DNA of 64,000 nt, from NCBI GenBank assembly GCA_951394045.1, contig OX596000.1, positions 1,364,001 through 1,428,000 on the forward strand, read 5' to 3'. Within the stretch, counting starts at the first letter, position 1, and the number at the start of each line of letters is the position of its first letter. Positions 49,282-60,393 of this stretch are shown one piece after another. The stretch comes from Nitzschia sp. DOCU1 (taxonomy: Eukaryota > Bacillariophyta > Bacillariophyceae > Bacillariales > Bacillariaceae). The position numbers and the translations under genes were made by a program. Below the pieces are notes generated by a model that worked only from the letters and a program-made list of their open reading frames with translations, was not told the DNA's origin and ran no database searches.

Positions 49282-51409
49282 ATGACGACGACCGCTTCTA
49301 CTATCACGGCGCCATCCTTGGTCGGGTTTTCCCCGGAATCCACGCGACGAGCCGCTGACAAGAAAGCCTTAACTAGTAGTAGTACGCCTAAACAGCAAAC
49401 CAAAGATTCTGCTTCTCTCGTTGCGGCTCTAACGGTATCGAGATGGGCGGAATATTGTACCAGGTACGTCAATATGCCAGCTCTACTGCTGCTAGTCTGG
49501 TGTTTTCTTTCGGTGCTTTTGCTACCATCGTGGTTCCTGACCCCAGACCATGTGGCCTGTCCGCTTTCTCTTTTTCCCTGCTATTAGAGTCATTGCTATA
49601 CTGTTGTCCTTGTTGGGCATGGGCGCTTCACTGTTGGTGATTTCGTCGTGTGATTGGTTCTATCAAACCACTCTCACAACAACGACAGGTCAAGTCGAAA
49701 TGATGGTTCGTTTGGGTTTGTTTCGATTTTCGGCAGCCACGTCCATGCCTATGATGGACTCCGTGTTGGGATTTCTCGAGGGTAGTAGTACTTCTAGTAA
49801 AGACACCACAACCGCCACGTGTTTGGAGTATTCGGCAGAGTCCTTTGCGTTTGAAGAAGACATGGCCTGGGAACCCACGGAGGATTCGACATTGACATTG
49901 GGACAGTGGCTGGGTGTGGCGGCTCCCATTGCCGCCGCTAGTGGCAGTATCCTGCTAGCCTTGAGTCCACTACTCTGCTACTGTCCACGGATCGTTCTAC
50001 CTACCATCTTGCTATATTTGGCAGCGGCAGGCTTGCAACTGGGGAGTTTGTTTGTATTGCAAACTGTTCCCATTTGGTACGTTTCTTGTGGCGGTGGTGG
50101 TCTACCGCTCTAGTCGCATGGGATTCTGTGGTCCTTTTACTTCCGCCGGGTCTCAATCCTTTTTTTGCTTTGCTTTTTTCGAAACAATAGTAACAATGAT
50201 GAAGCCGCCCCTTGTGTTTGGTCCAATGGTGCCTATTTGGCTGTGGGCGCAGCGGCAGCCTATGTGGGTGCCTTCTTGGCAACGTTGGCCGTCTATTTTG
50301 GTTGCTGCCAGCAAAAACAACGAGTCAATCATACTATCAATAGTAGTACTACCGACGATAAGGATTCGGTCGGAACCTTTCAACCCGTCACGAGCCACGG
50401 TGACGATACTCCCAACAATCATGACGACAGTGACGATACTCCCAACAATAATGACGACGGCGACGACTTGGAACTGGGAGAAAAAACCATGACAAGTGAA
50501 GAAGTTCCCTTTGATGAAATTAGTCAAGAAGGAAATCAAACCCTGTATTTGAGTGTCATGAATACCACCATGGAAGAAAACGAAGAAGAAGAACCTGTCA
50601 TGGTTTCAACATCGTCGGATGACGACGACGAAGAAGACGAGGGCCCAACACAAGAAGGAGACGAAACATCAGAAGACAGTAATAACCTCAACGACAGCCA
50701 AAACGTCAAGGAAGAAGATAACAACAACGGTATTGAAGAAGATCAAGGGCCGACAGTGGCGGTGGCTGGTGCCGTATCTTCGACTTCGTTGTGGGCGGAC
50801 CGTGCCATCATGAATGAAACATCTTCAGATTCCAATGCTTCTACATTGTCTTCGGCGCCAAGTGCCAATGACACCACGGTAGCGGCAATTACGTCGTCCT
50901 TGCTGCAAGGATCATTCTCGTCCGATCTAAACACCACCGGCAGTGTGAACGCTGGAATGATGATGAGTGACGACGACCAGTCGTTAATCCCCCACGAAAC
51001 GAGCGGGGAAGAAGAAGACGACGACGATGAAGAGCAAGAGGCTGCTGTCGTCCCCGGCGTCCAAGAAGGTGATTGCAAGGAGGAGAAGGACGAGGCTCCA
51101 ACTGATGACACAATCACCGATAATTCAGTAGTGGATGGAAGCGATGAAGCAGAGTCGTCGCCTGAGTCGCCCCCAAAGAACAACGAAGACGAGGAAACAA
51201 TAACACCAGAATCGGGAGATATTCAGCGCGATTCGACACCGAATAGCAACAACGACGAGGAAACAAAAGACGCAGAGGCAACACCCGATAATAGGGCGGA
51301 TGAAGAAAACCCCGACAAATTCTTTGACTGTTCATTGGCAGACACTGACGCCAATACTACTACGACGGGCGACCAAGAAGAGAGGGAAGTAGAGATTGTA
51401 TCGGTATAA
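49282..51409 (+). CDS. Four-TM membrane protein with long acidic tail, three exons
   Basis: 629 residues by joining 49282-49463, 49588-50076 and 50191-51409. Intron 1 (124 nt) and intron 2 (114 nt) both start GTACGT, both end in TAG, and both fall in phase 2. Splicing joins WAEYCT-R-VIAILLSLL and LQTVPI-C-NNDEAAP. Four TM segments lie at ~62-82, 168-192, 196-218 and 237-259. The large loop between TM1 and TM2 has a Cys and a Thr-rich start. The last ~360 residues are Asp/Glu/Thr/Asn-rich and disordered, with a DDTPNN(H/N)DD repeat near 300-320. The layout is tetraspan- or claudin-like, but no family motif (such as CCG) was found. The function is unknown. Confidence 0.78.
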
Positions 51410-51733
51410 TCCATTCCAGAGAATCTAAGGACTGTTTGACTACGTTACCATTTCTCTAGCAGGGCCTTCGTTTGTATTAGCAAAAGTAGCTACCTTGTAG
51501 GACATCCAAAGCATCTAACGGTTTTACTCTGAAGAAAACGAACCACCAGTAGGCCAGCCGTAGCTTGCAAGGTAGGGGCTCGCGGTCGATTCGAATCGAT
51601 CATTTGAGTCGGAAGGGTCGAAGAACGTGTTCCCTAAATTTTTTCACGCGTGCTTCTCAAGATGACACGCCGCCCCACATCGTCCCGCACGACGATCGTT
51701 GATTTTTTGTAGCTCGCTATTGCATTTCATTGC
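51410..51733. other. Intergenic region
   Basis: 324 bp between two plus-strand genes. A near-palindrome GGTCGATTCGAATCGATC is at about 51583-51600. No other feature seen. Confidence 0.4.
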
Positions 51734-53374
51734 GTGAGCATCCATCCATGCAGGATGAGCTTTCCACAGCAAAAACAAACTGATGGTAGTTGTCAACCCC
51801 CCATGCACGTGGGGATTCCAGATGCATCAGTCGATAGAGGAGCGTCCGGCGATGGTCGAGGTGCAACTCCTGGTGTTGATGATGTCGAGGCTCTGATTCG
51901 AAGCGCTCTCGGTCAAGTCGTAGAAATCCAGCAACAAAGCCAGGACTGCCTACAACGTTCGACTAACAATCCTTCGGCTTCGCTCGACCAGCGATCGCTC
52001 CAGACTATTATATCACGACTTTCTGATGTACAACACACACTTGGGCAAGCCCTTACTTCGTCAAAATTTAAGGCATATCGTGTATTAACATCGACTGACC
52101 GCGAAGATTCTACGCCTCGCCCACTTGTCGCTGTTGCTGTCGCTGCTCCTTTAGTAACTGCTCAAGAGGATCATGTAGCTAATGGTGCGGTTGATTCTAA
52201 TGCAGTCGCTAGAGATACCGGTAATGTGGGGCCAGCCCAACTGCAACATGACAATGGTAGCGCAATTTCTGCGCCAACGGACGCGGCTTCCAAGAACAAC
52301 AATGGCGAAACGCGTCGCCCAGCGAAGCGAAAACGAGGGCCAACCACTACTTCTACAAGCGCGGCATCTAATTCACGTATAAAACGACCCGACAAGGAAC
52401 GTCGCCGTAGAGACATTGCCATTCCAGACTACGCCCCACCACAAAACGGTACTCAATACACCAAGCAAGAAGCTCTACAAGTGCTGGCACCCCTCAATAA
52501 ACGAGACCGTAATCAAATTGTTCGAACGATGATTGCCAGGGAGCAAATCCCCCTATCAACCCCCATGACTATGAACAAGTACATAAAGGAATATCTGGAG
52601 CATGGCCAATGCAGCAAAGCCGACTGGGAAACAACTCTCACTCTAGAGGATACGTATATCCCTCCACCTGCCGACGGCAAAGGGTATGGACGCCGGGAAG
52701 CAGTCACTATTTTGCAGCCTTTGGAGGCTAAACAGCGTATGGCACTTGTTGGTCAGTGGATGACGGCCGGTAAAATTGCTGTAACTCATGTTTCGGCCGT
52801 ATCCAGGGCCCTGAAGCAAGCCCAAAAAGACGGCGTCGACTCTTTATCGGAGCATTGGGGCAGATGGGCTACCGATCCTATCGACGACATGAAGAAAAAA
52901 CCATTACCGCCGTATCCTCCTCCCAAATTTGGTTCGGAATATACCAAAGTAGAAGCAATCTCGATTTTACAAAAGATGACTCCCAGTGATCGCACCGTCG
53001 TTGTCTGGAAATGGATCCAGTCCGGGCAAGTTCCTGTGAATCATCCCAATTCCATGTTACGATTGATGCGGGAGGCTGAAAAAGGAAAACTCACTAGTAT
53101 GGATTGGAGAATGGCCCATTCTTCGCCCTGTTGGGTGCCTCCTCCGCAAAATGGGTCGTGCTACACCAAAGAAGAAATGATTCAAGTCGCCTCCAAGTAT
53201 AACCCACGAGACCGAAACAAACTATTACGACAGTGGGTTCAGGAAAAGAAAGTACCATTTACGTGCCCGCTTTCCGCCAATGGCACCGTAATGAAGGCCA
53301 TGAGAGAACAGCAAGAGATTGCCTCAGCCAGTAACAATACGAAAGGGCAGGTGGCGGTGGGTTCCACCTACTAG
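51734..53374 (+). CDS. Protein with four PPP-x-NG-x-x-YT repeat domains
   Basis: 546 residues. The N-terminal ~150 residues are mixed helical and low complexity, followed by a basic stretch (RRPAKRKRGP, RIKRPDKERRRRD, ~198-225) that looks like a nuclear localisation signal. Then come four ~75-residue repeats starting at ~229, 307, 393 and 467. Each opens with PPPxNGxxYTKxEA or a variant, continues through a helix (xILxxLxxxDRxxVVxxW) and a second one (GxVPVxxxxSMxRxMxEAxKG), and the first three close with W. The helical pattern recalls helix-turn-helix units of the kind seen in repeated diatom nuclear proteins. DNA binding is inference. An alternative start is the ATG at 51755. Confidence 0.75.
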   Translation: MSIHPCRMSFPQQKQTDGSCQPPMHVGIPDASVDRGASGDGRGATPGVDDVEALIRSALGQVVEIQQQSQDCLQRSTNNPSASLDQRSLQTIISRLSDVQHTLGQALTSSKFKAYRVLTSTDREDSTPRPLVAVAVAAPLVTAQEDHVANGAVDSNAVARDTGNVGPAQLQHDNGSAISAPTDAASKNNNGETRRPAKRKRGPTTTSTSAASNSRIKRPDKERRRRDIAIPDYAPPQNGTQYTKQEALQVLAPLNKRDRNQIVRTMIAREQIPLSTPMTMNKYIKEYLEHGQCSKADWETTLTLEDTYIPPPADGKGYGRREAVTILQPLEAKQRMALVGQWMTAGKIAVTHVSAVSRALKQAQKDGVDSLSEHWGRWATDPIDDMKKKPLPPYPPPKFGSEYTKVEAISILQKMTPSDRTVVVWKWIQSGQVPVNHPNSMLRLMREAEKGKLTSMDWRMAHSSPCWVPPPQNGSCYTKEEMIQVASKYNPRDRNKLLRQWVQEKKVPFTCPLSANGTVMKAMREQQEIASASNNTKGQVAVGSTY

Positions 53375-54029
53375 CGACGGAGGATGGGACGGGGAACTGG
53401 AGAAGCTTGACATACTCTGTCGTCCGGACTACTACTAGTTCTATCGCAACGACGAATACGGGAGGAAGAGGAGGGGAGGGGCAGGGAGGGCCGGTGACAG
53501 CAAGCGTTCTACGCACGCCCAACGTCATAGACTGTATCTTCCACCTAAATTGCAAGTTACGATGGTTACTGTGAGAGAGATAAGCGATTCGAAGACGGCA
53601 ACTAGTAGTGGTTCGATACGACGCCAAGAACGAGGGACACGCCGATTCAAATGTCTCCCACGGTAACGTGAGCCATGCGTACGGCGTTAGCGCATTACGT
53701 TCCCATCACTCCTTCGAGAATGGCTTGGTTGTGTTGAGAAGTTTGTAGGGGTGGTGACGAGTAGCCACCAAGACTACTATTGGACTTCACATTATGTTTG
53801 AAAACTAAATGTTATCTGTGCATGTACGCAAAAGATGCAACGTCTCTAGCAAAGAGTTCGAGTTCGACAGCTGCGCTCCCCCACACTTCCTGGTGGTTTT
53901 GTGCTAGCTACCCCACCTCGCCAGCCGAAGAACATAATTTCGGCCATTAGCGTTCACAGGACGAGTCGAGTGGGTTCAACCCACCCAGCTTTGCTGTAGT
54001 GACTAGGTAGTGCGGCCTGGTCACTACAA
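53375..54029. other. Intergenic region between convergent genes
   Basis: 655 bp. A GGGAGG-rich purine tract lies near 53458-53490, and ACTAGT palindromes are near 53434 and 53600. No gene seen. Confidence 0.4.
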
Positions 54030-55763
54030 TCACGTTGGTACCGTTGTGCGCTGTTGTTTTTCGCTGTTGTTTTGTTGTAGGGTCTTCTTGATCAATTTCA
54101 TGGCAGCTGTTGTATCTTTATGTTGTGCACCCAGGATGGATTCAAAAGTACCCACCGCACGGTACCAGCACAAAAGTGCTTGATGTGGTTGCTTCAGTTT
54201 CTGATAAGCTTTCCCCATTTTGAAATAGAGCTCCGCGCAAGCAACTTGCGTCCTGCCAATGTAGCAGCATTCCACGTCCAATGCTGATTGGTATTCTTTC
54301 AAGGCGCCTTTGGGGTCCTTTTTGGATTCGAGCATCCAATCCCCCGCTTGTTCGTGCCGAATACACTTGGGGAGCTGTTCAATGTATTCCTCGGCTACCG
54401 ATTCTTGAAAACCCATAGCCATGCATACGTCTACCATTTTGTCCATTGCCTTGTGAGTGTGTCGGTGGTTGGGCCCGAATTTGGCCAGAAAAACACAAAA
54501 TGCTTGTCGATATTCCATCATGGCTCGATCAAGTTTGCCATCAATTTCATGGCAACGTGCAATTTTGTAGTAAAGGTCGCCACAGTCAGCGAGTGGGCGA
54601 CCAGTTGTCGTCGGGTTCAAATGCCGACGAAGGTATTCAAATTGCAGTGCTGTGCGATACGCCTCGATGGCTCGATCATACTTACCACTCTCTTTGAGGG
54701 CATCTCCCTTTTGCTCTTGCTCAATACACGTCATGAACTTTTTCCAATAGACGTCCTTCTCGTCGGCATCCTTGATACCCTTGGCCTCCAAGGACTTGTT
54801 AATCCAGTTGTACACGATATGGCAGACACTCATATCGTTTCCCGTCAACTCATACTGAATGCGAAAACAACGACAAAAATCGTCAAGGGCTCGATCAAAC
54901 TCATCTTGTAAAAAGTGGATCGTACCGACCCACAAATAGCACTTGGCGGTCTCACTGTCCTTGCGGCCACAAATGTCTTCTCGGATTTCCAAACTTCTGG
55001 CAAACTCACGCATAGCATTTTCCAAATCAGAATTTGTCCAATAGTCCAAGCCTTGTTCAAAGTATTCATGGCCCATTTGTAACTGAAATTCTTCTTGTTC
55101 ATTTCGTTCTTCGGTGCCAGGCATGAGCATTTCGACGGCGGGACTTTCGTAACCCATCAAAATAGCATTCTTGCAATCATCGTCCTCGCATCGAATGCGA
55201 ACGGCTTCAATTTCGTCCTATATGATTCGACAAGCGGAAGACAAGTGAGCATGGCAAAGATCGGCAAAAGTACCAGTTATTACCGCACCCGCAGGACTTA
55301 CAAAGGAAGCGGCCTCCGTCGATATAATGTCGGCCGGATCTTTGCTCAAGGAGGGCGTTGCCTCGAAGGCTTCGGCTTGTGCACCAGTCACTATGGCTCC
55401 CGCAGGACATAAGGACGCAATATCCGTTGAAAGAATGTCGACAGGATCATTACTCAAGACGGGCGATGCCTCGATGGTTTCTGTTGCCGCACCGGTCACT
55501 ATAGCACCACCACCATCCACAGCACTTATGGAAGAAGCAGCGGCATCGTCCGTCAAAGAAAGAATGTCAACAGGGTCATGATTGCTCAAGGAGGGCGTTT
55601 CTGCGATGGCCTCGGCAGCCGCACCCTCAGGACGTGCAAAGGAAGCCACATTTGTCGATAGAGTTTCGGAAAGATCTTTGCTCAGGGAGGGCGTTGTTGC
55701 CTCGAAGGCTTCGGTTGCGGCTGCTGCTAGTACTACGGTGGTGGGAGAATCCAGAGGAGGCAT
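54030..55763 (-). CDS. TPR-repeat protein, two exons
   Basis: 555 residues by joining 55763-55284 and 55217-54030. The 66-nt intron (55283-55218) starts GTAATA, ends ATATAG and is phase 0; without splicing the frame stops at TAG 55220-55218. Exon 1 encodes four imperfect ~36-residue repeats (TPSLSKDPADIISTEAASF, PVLSNDPVDILSTDIAS) of unknown role. Exon 2 encodes TPR-like helical pairs (YFEQGLDYWTNSDLENAMREFARSLEIR is the first, longer than shown motifs; then KYDRAIEAYRTALQFEY, KLDRAMMEYRQAFCVF, DPKGALKEYQSALDVE, QPHQALLCWYRAVGTFE). These are protein-binding scaffolds related to kinesin-light-chain-type TPRs. A TTACAG|GTATC acceptor-like site just upstream (~55790) hints at a 5'UTR intron. Confidence 0.75.
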
Positions 55764-56262
55764 AGTGGTGGCTCGGATAATAGATACCTGTAAGTCAAAA
55801 AGAGAAAGGAAGGAGGGTCTTGGTCGAAGAGGTTCTTTGGAGGTTGAATTTTGTTTTTTGTGTGTTGTCACGATGATGTATGTGACTTGGATTCGAAACT
55901 TTGTGCGGACTTGGCAAAATTCGGCTGGGGCAAAGAATGAGTGCGATAGTTTGCATATACAGCATCGTATAAAGTATTAGTCGCAGAATGCTAAACAAAG
56001 AGTGTAATATGAGAGCATGTTTATATAAGCCTTTTAAGTACACTATTTAACCAGCCTCGCTTATCTTATCCTTTACTACGGCGTGGCAGGCTCGTTTAGG
56101 AACCTTTCCAAGAATACATAAAGTTCGTGAGATTCATCCTAAAGGCGGCCGTCCTTTGCGTTCGGTCATGCTTCAACCACATACAAATTACGCGGGGCGG
56201 GCCATCGCTCTAGGGAAGCAAGCAAATAATTGCTCCACATCTGTGACGCTGCGCCGGGAGTA
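55764..56262. other. Upstream region of the TPR gene
   Basis: It probably contains the promoter and 5'UTR of the minus-strand TPR gene. The frame is open upstream to 55871, but that ATG would precede the possible 5'UTR acceptor. No other gene seen. Confidence 0.4.
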
Positions 56263-56808
56263 CTAGATCGCTTTCTCATCGCCCAACAAGACTTCGTTCG
56301 CCTTGTCTGACTCGAAGGCGATTCCGACATTCTCCATTCCGTTCGAAAAGTGTATTTTATTCAGAGGAGAACAAAGGGGCCTCTGCTGCTGCCGAGGAGT
56401 TGCGGGGGCGGCTACTACTACTAGTAAGTAGTAGTGCTTAACTACCGTACTACTAGAATGATGTACGGGAAGGCTTTCGTCTTTTGCTAATACTAGCAAA
56501 GTTACTAATGGTAGTACTATTAAAGTTAGTTCGACACCAATTCTTTTGAGAGGATTGGATGTCACCAACCTTCTTCTTGGTCGCCCATGCAAGAACGTGG
56601 TAACGTTGCTGCTGGTCTCGAACAATTTCGAGCGAAAGAAGATTGGCCATTTCTTCGTGGACTCGTCTACAAGGAAGCCTCGAATAATCCCATCGTCGAG
56701 CCTCTGTTCGTCGTAAGATGAATAAGGCACCAAAGAGATTCTAATGGTCTGCAACGCAACTACTAGTTTCGAGAGAACTACCATAATGATCAGTGTGGTG
56801 GTATACAA
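56263..56808 (-). CDS. Doubtful ORF with signal-like N-terminus
   Basis: A 181-codon ORF. The start (MYTTTLIIMVVLSKLVVALQ) looks like a signal peptide or anchor, and a second hydrophobic stretch lies at ~95-107 (LTLIVLPLVTLLVLA). No motif is recognised, and the composition is less gene-like than that of the neighbours. It sits between the TPR gene and the glycosyltransferase, all on the minus strand. It may be a chance ORF. Confidence 0.22.
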   Translation of the reverse strand: MYTTTLIIMVVLSKLVVALQTIRISLVPYSSYDEQRLDDGIIRGFLVDESTKKWPIFFRSKLFETSSNVTTFLHGRPRRRLVTSNPLKRIGVELTLIVLPLVTLLVLAKDESLPVHHSSSTVVKHYYLLVVVAAPATPRQQQRPLCSPLNKIHFSNGMENVGIAFESDKANEVLLGDEKAI

Positions 56809-56920
56809 TATACCATTTGACGACGATGGAAGGAAGGTTAATCTTAAGCATCAAGAAGCTAAATCCACTCGTGTTGTTGTTATTGTGCTCCTATTCTTCC
56901 ACCTCTTCTACTCCTCGTGG

Positions 56921-58185
56921 TTATGGAAGTAATTGTTTGGCAGTCCACCATCCCACTTGCTGAACAAATTCCGATAACCATGGCCGTATCGTATCATCTG
57001 CTTCCTTGTCATACTTTAATTGTTCATAGACTTGTCGAGTTCGTTTCCCTCGTGTATCGTCTCGTCGACTCCATTCTTCCCATGTAGCCGCATAATGATG
57101 CACCACAAGCAACGAGTGTGAATTCAAAAGCCACAAATCGTCTTCCCCATGACAATACTCTTGAATCGGCAAATGGACCATGACTTGGGTTGTCGGCACA
57201 AACAAGGACGAATCGACGCGCGAGACATCCATGAGAGATTTGGAAATTTTATTCACGGATTTTTTGGAACGACCCGCATGCCACCGCCAACGCAAGCATC
57301 AAATCCCCATGGAACTTGATCGGAAATTTCTTCTGCCGAACTTTCTTTTACGCCAAACGTCAATCGTGCCATGGGAAAGCAAGGTGTACTTTCGATACGT
57401 TGTGCCAATTTTGTTTCTTGTTGTTGGGCTAGAGTGGTGTACTGTTGGGAATCTGGATCCTTAGTGGCATGTCTTTTGTGAGCCTGCAAGAGATCCAAGA
57501 CTGTCGAGTGCGTTTTTTCTTTTAGATACGCATCATGTTGCTTGGAATGTTGATTTGCCGATATATATTCATCGGTATCTACCAAAGCCACCCAGGTTTT
57601 GCCTTCGTATTTGAGTCGGGCCATGCATCGTGTATAAAATTCTTCTTGTCGTTGTCGAAAGAGTTTTGTGAGGGCCACATGATCGTTTTGTGGTACATGC
57701 AAATGCTTGTCCATGAGTGTTGGTGGCATGAAATCAACTTCGGACCATTCTGTGATTTGAATCAAGGCATGCCATTGTTTCAGTAAGGCAGTCGGGCTCG
57801 TTTGAGATCGTGGATCAACGGCCACGATTAATCGTCGGAGGGGAAGGGTCTGATAATGATAGGCCAACCATTCCGACAAGTGGGCATTGTCGTCCATCCA
57901 CATTAAACAAGCACTAAAAGATTCTTGTTTGTTTTCAGATTCTGGTTCTGCCATGGTGTTTGATTGTCTCAATAAACTTTGGTGGGTCGTCGAAGTAGGA
58001 AAATGATGGTCATTGTCGAGTCGACCGTCCATGCGAATGACTTGAACACATTGCAACACCAAAATGACCACCAACAAGGTAAACATTACCGAAGACATGG
58101 TCCGTGGTGGTGGCGTTACATGTGGATGATGGTCCAACAATGATAATGATAATGATGGTGGTGAACGGGTACGTATTCCAATCAT
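56921..58185 (-). pseudogene. GT92-like glycosyltransferase with one frameshift
   Basis: Two overlapping frames together give one protein of ~420 residues. From 58185: a short tail, a signal anchor (~30-50, SVMFTLLVVILVLQCVQVI), a stem, then CLMWMDDNAHLSEWLAYHYQ, RRLIVAVDPRSQTSP, a DxD-type LVDTDEYIS (~199-207), CFPMARLTFGVKESS and PWGFDA. There the frame breaks. The continuation LRWRWHAGRSKK lies in another frame and runs to the stop at 56921. One missing T at ~57294-57296 (GATGCTTGCG where GATGCTTTGCG would keep frame) explains it. DUF23/GT92-type enzymes transfer sugars in the Golgi. The rest shows no decay, so an assembly error or a very young lesion is possible. Confidence 0.75.
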
Positions 58186-58348
58186 GGTTGTTGTAGTTGT
58201 ACCAAAGGTAAAGATCGAAACAACAATGGAACGGAGTAAATTATCGCGGTCACATGACTACAATGGCTTTTGGGTTTTGCCGCGCATGATGACGTCGGCA
58301 TTTCGACTAATTCGAATGGTAGTAGTAGGAACAGCGCCCTTCCGGACG

Positions 58349-58431
58349 TAATCTACCGGCAACAGGTAGTCGTAGAAATTGGTACAAAATGTACACAAAT
58401 TCGAGCCGGCCGACCTCAATTCGCCGGCGAA
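58349..58431. repeat. Dispersed ~82-bp repeat, copy 1
   Basis: It starts TAATCTACCGGCAACAGGTA and ends AATTCGCCGGCG, with about four differences from the copy at 59772-59853. Inside are GCCGGCCGACC and TTCGCCGGC, giving local stem potential. The copies are 1.4 kb apart in the same orientation. Confidence 0.85.
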
Positions 58432-58821
58432 CCCTGTAGAATCCACGTGGTAATCCTGGTACTGGCCAAACCTGCTACCAGTTCGGATTACCAATATGAA
58501 AAACCTGCTTGCGGTCACGAGTTGGAAGTTCTTACCGCGCGATGCACCGCGGTGCAAATGGTAATCCGACCGGCTACAGCAACGTGGTGTAAAATGGATG
58601 AATTCATGATTCGACTAGTCAGACTAATTATCGTTGAGGACTGTAGAGCATTGAGTTAACGGTAAACGCGCCAGCATTACTTTCAACGGATAGTCCAGCA
58701 TGCTGACATCGCGATCGACCACACAGAGGAAATCTTCGAGCTCCAATGAGCCCACGGCTGCCTTGTATCGCCAAGGGGATAGTACTCGGAAGCTGGAAGG
58801 GACAAGCTCGAAAACTGCATA

Positions 58822-58916
58822 GTCTGAAAGTTTCAGACGGAATCCTCGAAAACTGCACAGTCTGATTGTTTCAGATTTTGTCTTAAACTTTCAGACTCTG
58901 TCTGAATGTTTCAGAC
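58822..58916. repeat. Array of 17-bp interrupted palindromes, cluster 1
   Basis: Copies of GTCTGAA-nnn-TTCAGAC or close variants are at 58822-58838, 58860-58876, 58880-58896 and 58900-58916. The last three are exactly 20 bp apart. Two are preceded by CTCGAAAACTGCA(T/C)A (58808 and 58846). Confidence 0.85.
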
Positions 58917-59441
58917 TGCAGCAGAATCTTGAATCAAAGATTCCTAGCTAAAGACACTCATCAACTTTCATAGTCGGACTGTCTGTTGTATCAAAGATTC
59001 CTAATTGGAGATGTCGGACACATGTATTGTCTGTCCCCCACCAGCAATGTTTCGTCCAAACTCTCACGTTGGCAGTGATTACAACTGGTAGCCACCATAG
59101 ATAGAAGAGCACAAATCAGCAGTAGATAAAACAAGACATGGGTTGCTAAACTATGAGACTAGATGGTAATCATCGTTGTATCGAATTGGAAATCAAGATC
59201 ATCTTCAACTTCCTCCCCTGGCATTGCTGTTGCTTTCTGTTTCAACTCCTTCTTCCTCTTCTTAATGAGCCAACAGTTAGTCTCAAGTCGTCTCCTCTAG
59301 TCTCTTGATAAATGTGGTCTCGGATTTCATCCAACGAGAACATTCACAGGTTGCCGGTCACGATTCGTTGGGGACTCACTGCAGCAAGTCGGCGAAAAGG
59401 AATTCGTGAAGTTGAAGAGTGAAATACTCGAAAACTGCATA

Positions 59442-59478
59442 GTCTGAAACATTCAGACTTGGTCTTAAAGTTTCAGAC
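59442..59478. repeat. 17-bp palindromes, cluster 2
   Basis: GTCTGAAACATTCAGAC (59442-59458) and GTCTTAAAGTTTCAGAC (59462-59478) are 20 bp apart, preceded by the same CTCGAAAACTGCATA leader (59428) as cluster 1, 0.55 kb away. Confidence 0.85.
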
Positions 59479-59771
59479 AATGATTGAAGATTCCATCGCC
59501 CTTCCTGTGAGTTGGCAAAAGCAAAACTTTACTCTTGGTTGCAGAATTTAACGCCGAAAATGGGAAGCAGCGACTTTGGATCGCTTCAGAACCTATTTTA
59601 GACCTCTTACTTGACGAGCAGAGAAATTGCGCCCGCCCAGCTTATAGAAGCCGTTTGTTAACGGTCACACATGGTTTGTCGTGAATTCACTCTCTCAAGG
59701 GTCCTTTTTGTCGGGTTAGTCATTCCGCGAATCAGTCACTTTACACAACGTTGCAGGTCGCATACAGTACA

Positions 59772-59853
59772 TAATCTACCGGCAACAGGTATTCGTAGAA
59801 ATTGGTACAAAATGTACAAAAATCCGAGCCGGCCGACCTCAATTCGCCGGCGC
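59772..59853. repeat. Dispersed ~82-bp repeat, copy 2
   Basis: Partner of 58349-58431. It is followed at once by an inverted repeat (GGGAGGCAATC ... GATTGCCTCCC, ~59858-59899) around a GC-rich centre. Confidence 0.85.
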
Positions 59854-59959
59854 GTCGGGAGGCAATCGCTCGGGCATGCGCCCTCGGATTGCCTCCCTCG
59901 CGGCCGCACCCCTAACATATCCAACCTCTAAAATTCAGTCATCCAACCTCAAAGAATAC

Positions 59960-60393
59960 TTAAGCCTAACAGTAAAATAACCCTAGCCCTAACCCAAACC
60001 CTAACCTTACCTATGCCCTAACAGTCATAGGGAGGCATATATCGGGGCATATTGACGGGTTGGCGGACAGGCCTTACAGGTTGTATGTGTATCTCTTACG
60101 GGTTGGGTTGCCGACCCTAATGTATATATACAATCATGAATATATTTAGTTCTATTCTTACAGGTCGAGAGTCCATTTAAGCCTAACCGTAAAATAACCC
60201 TAGCCCTAACCCAAACCCTAACCTTACCTATGCCCTAACAGTCATAGGGAGGCATATATCGGGGCATATTGACGGGTTGGCGGACAGGCCTTACAGGTTG
60301 TATGTGTATCTCTTACGGGTTGCGGACCCTAATGTATATATACAATCATGAATACATTTAGTTCTATTCTTACAGGTTGAGAGTCCATTTCTT
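59960..60393. repeat. 217-bp tandem repeat with telomere-like CCCTAA tract
   Basis: Two copies, 59960-60176 and 60177-60393, start TTAAGCCTAAC(A/C)GTAAAATAA and contain CCCTAGCCCTAACCCAAACC then CTAACC. On the other strand this is a degenerate TTAGGG array. Each copy also has GGGAGGCATATATCGGGGCA, TACAGGTTGTATGTGTATC and ATGTATATATACAATCATG. Copy 2 lacks a few bases near 60320. Confidence 0.88.
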
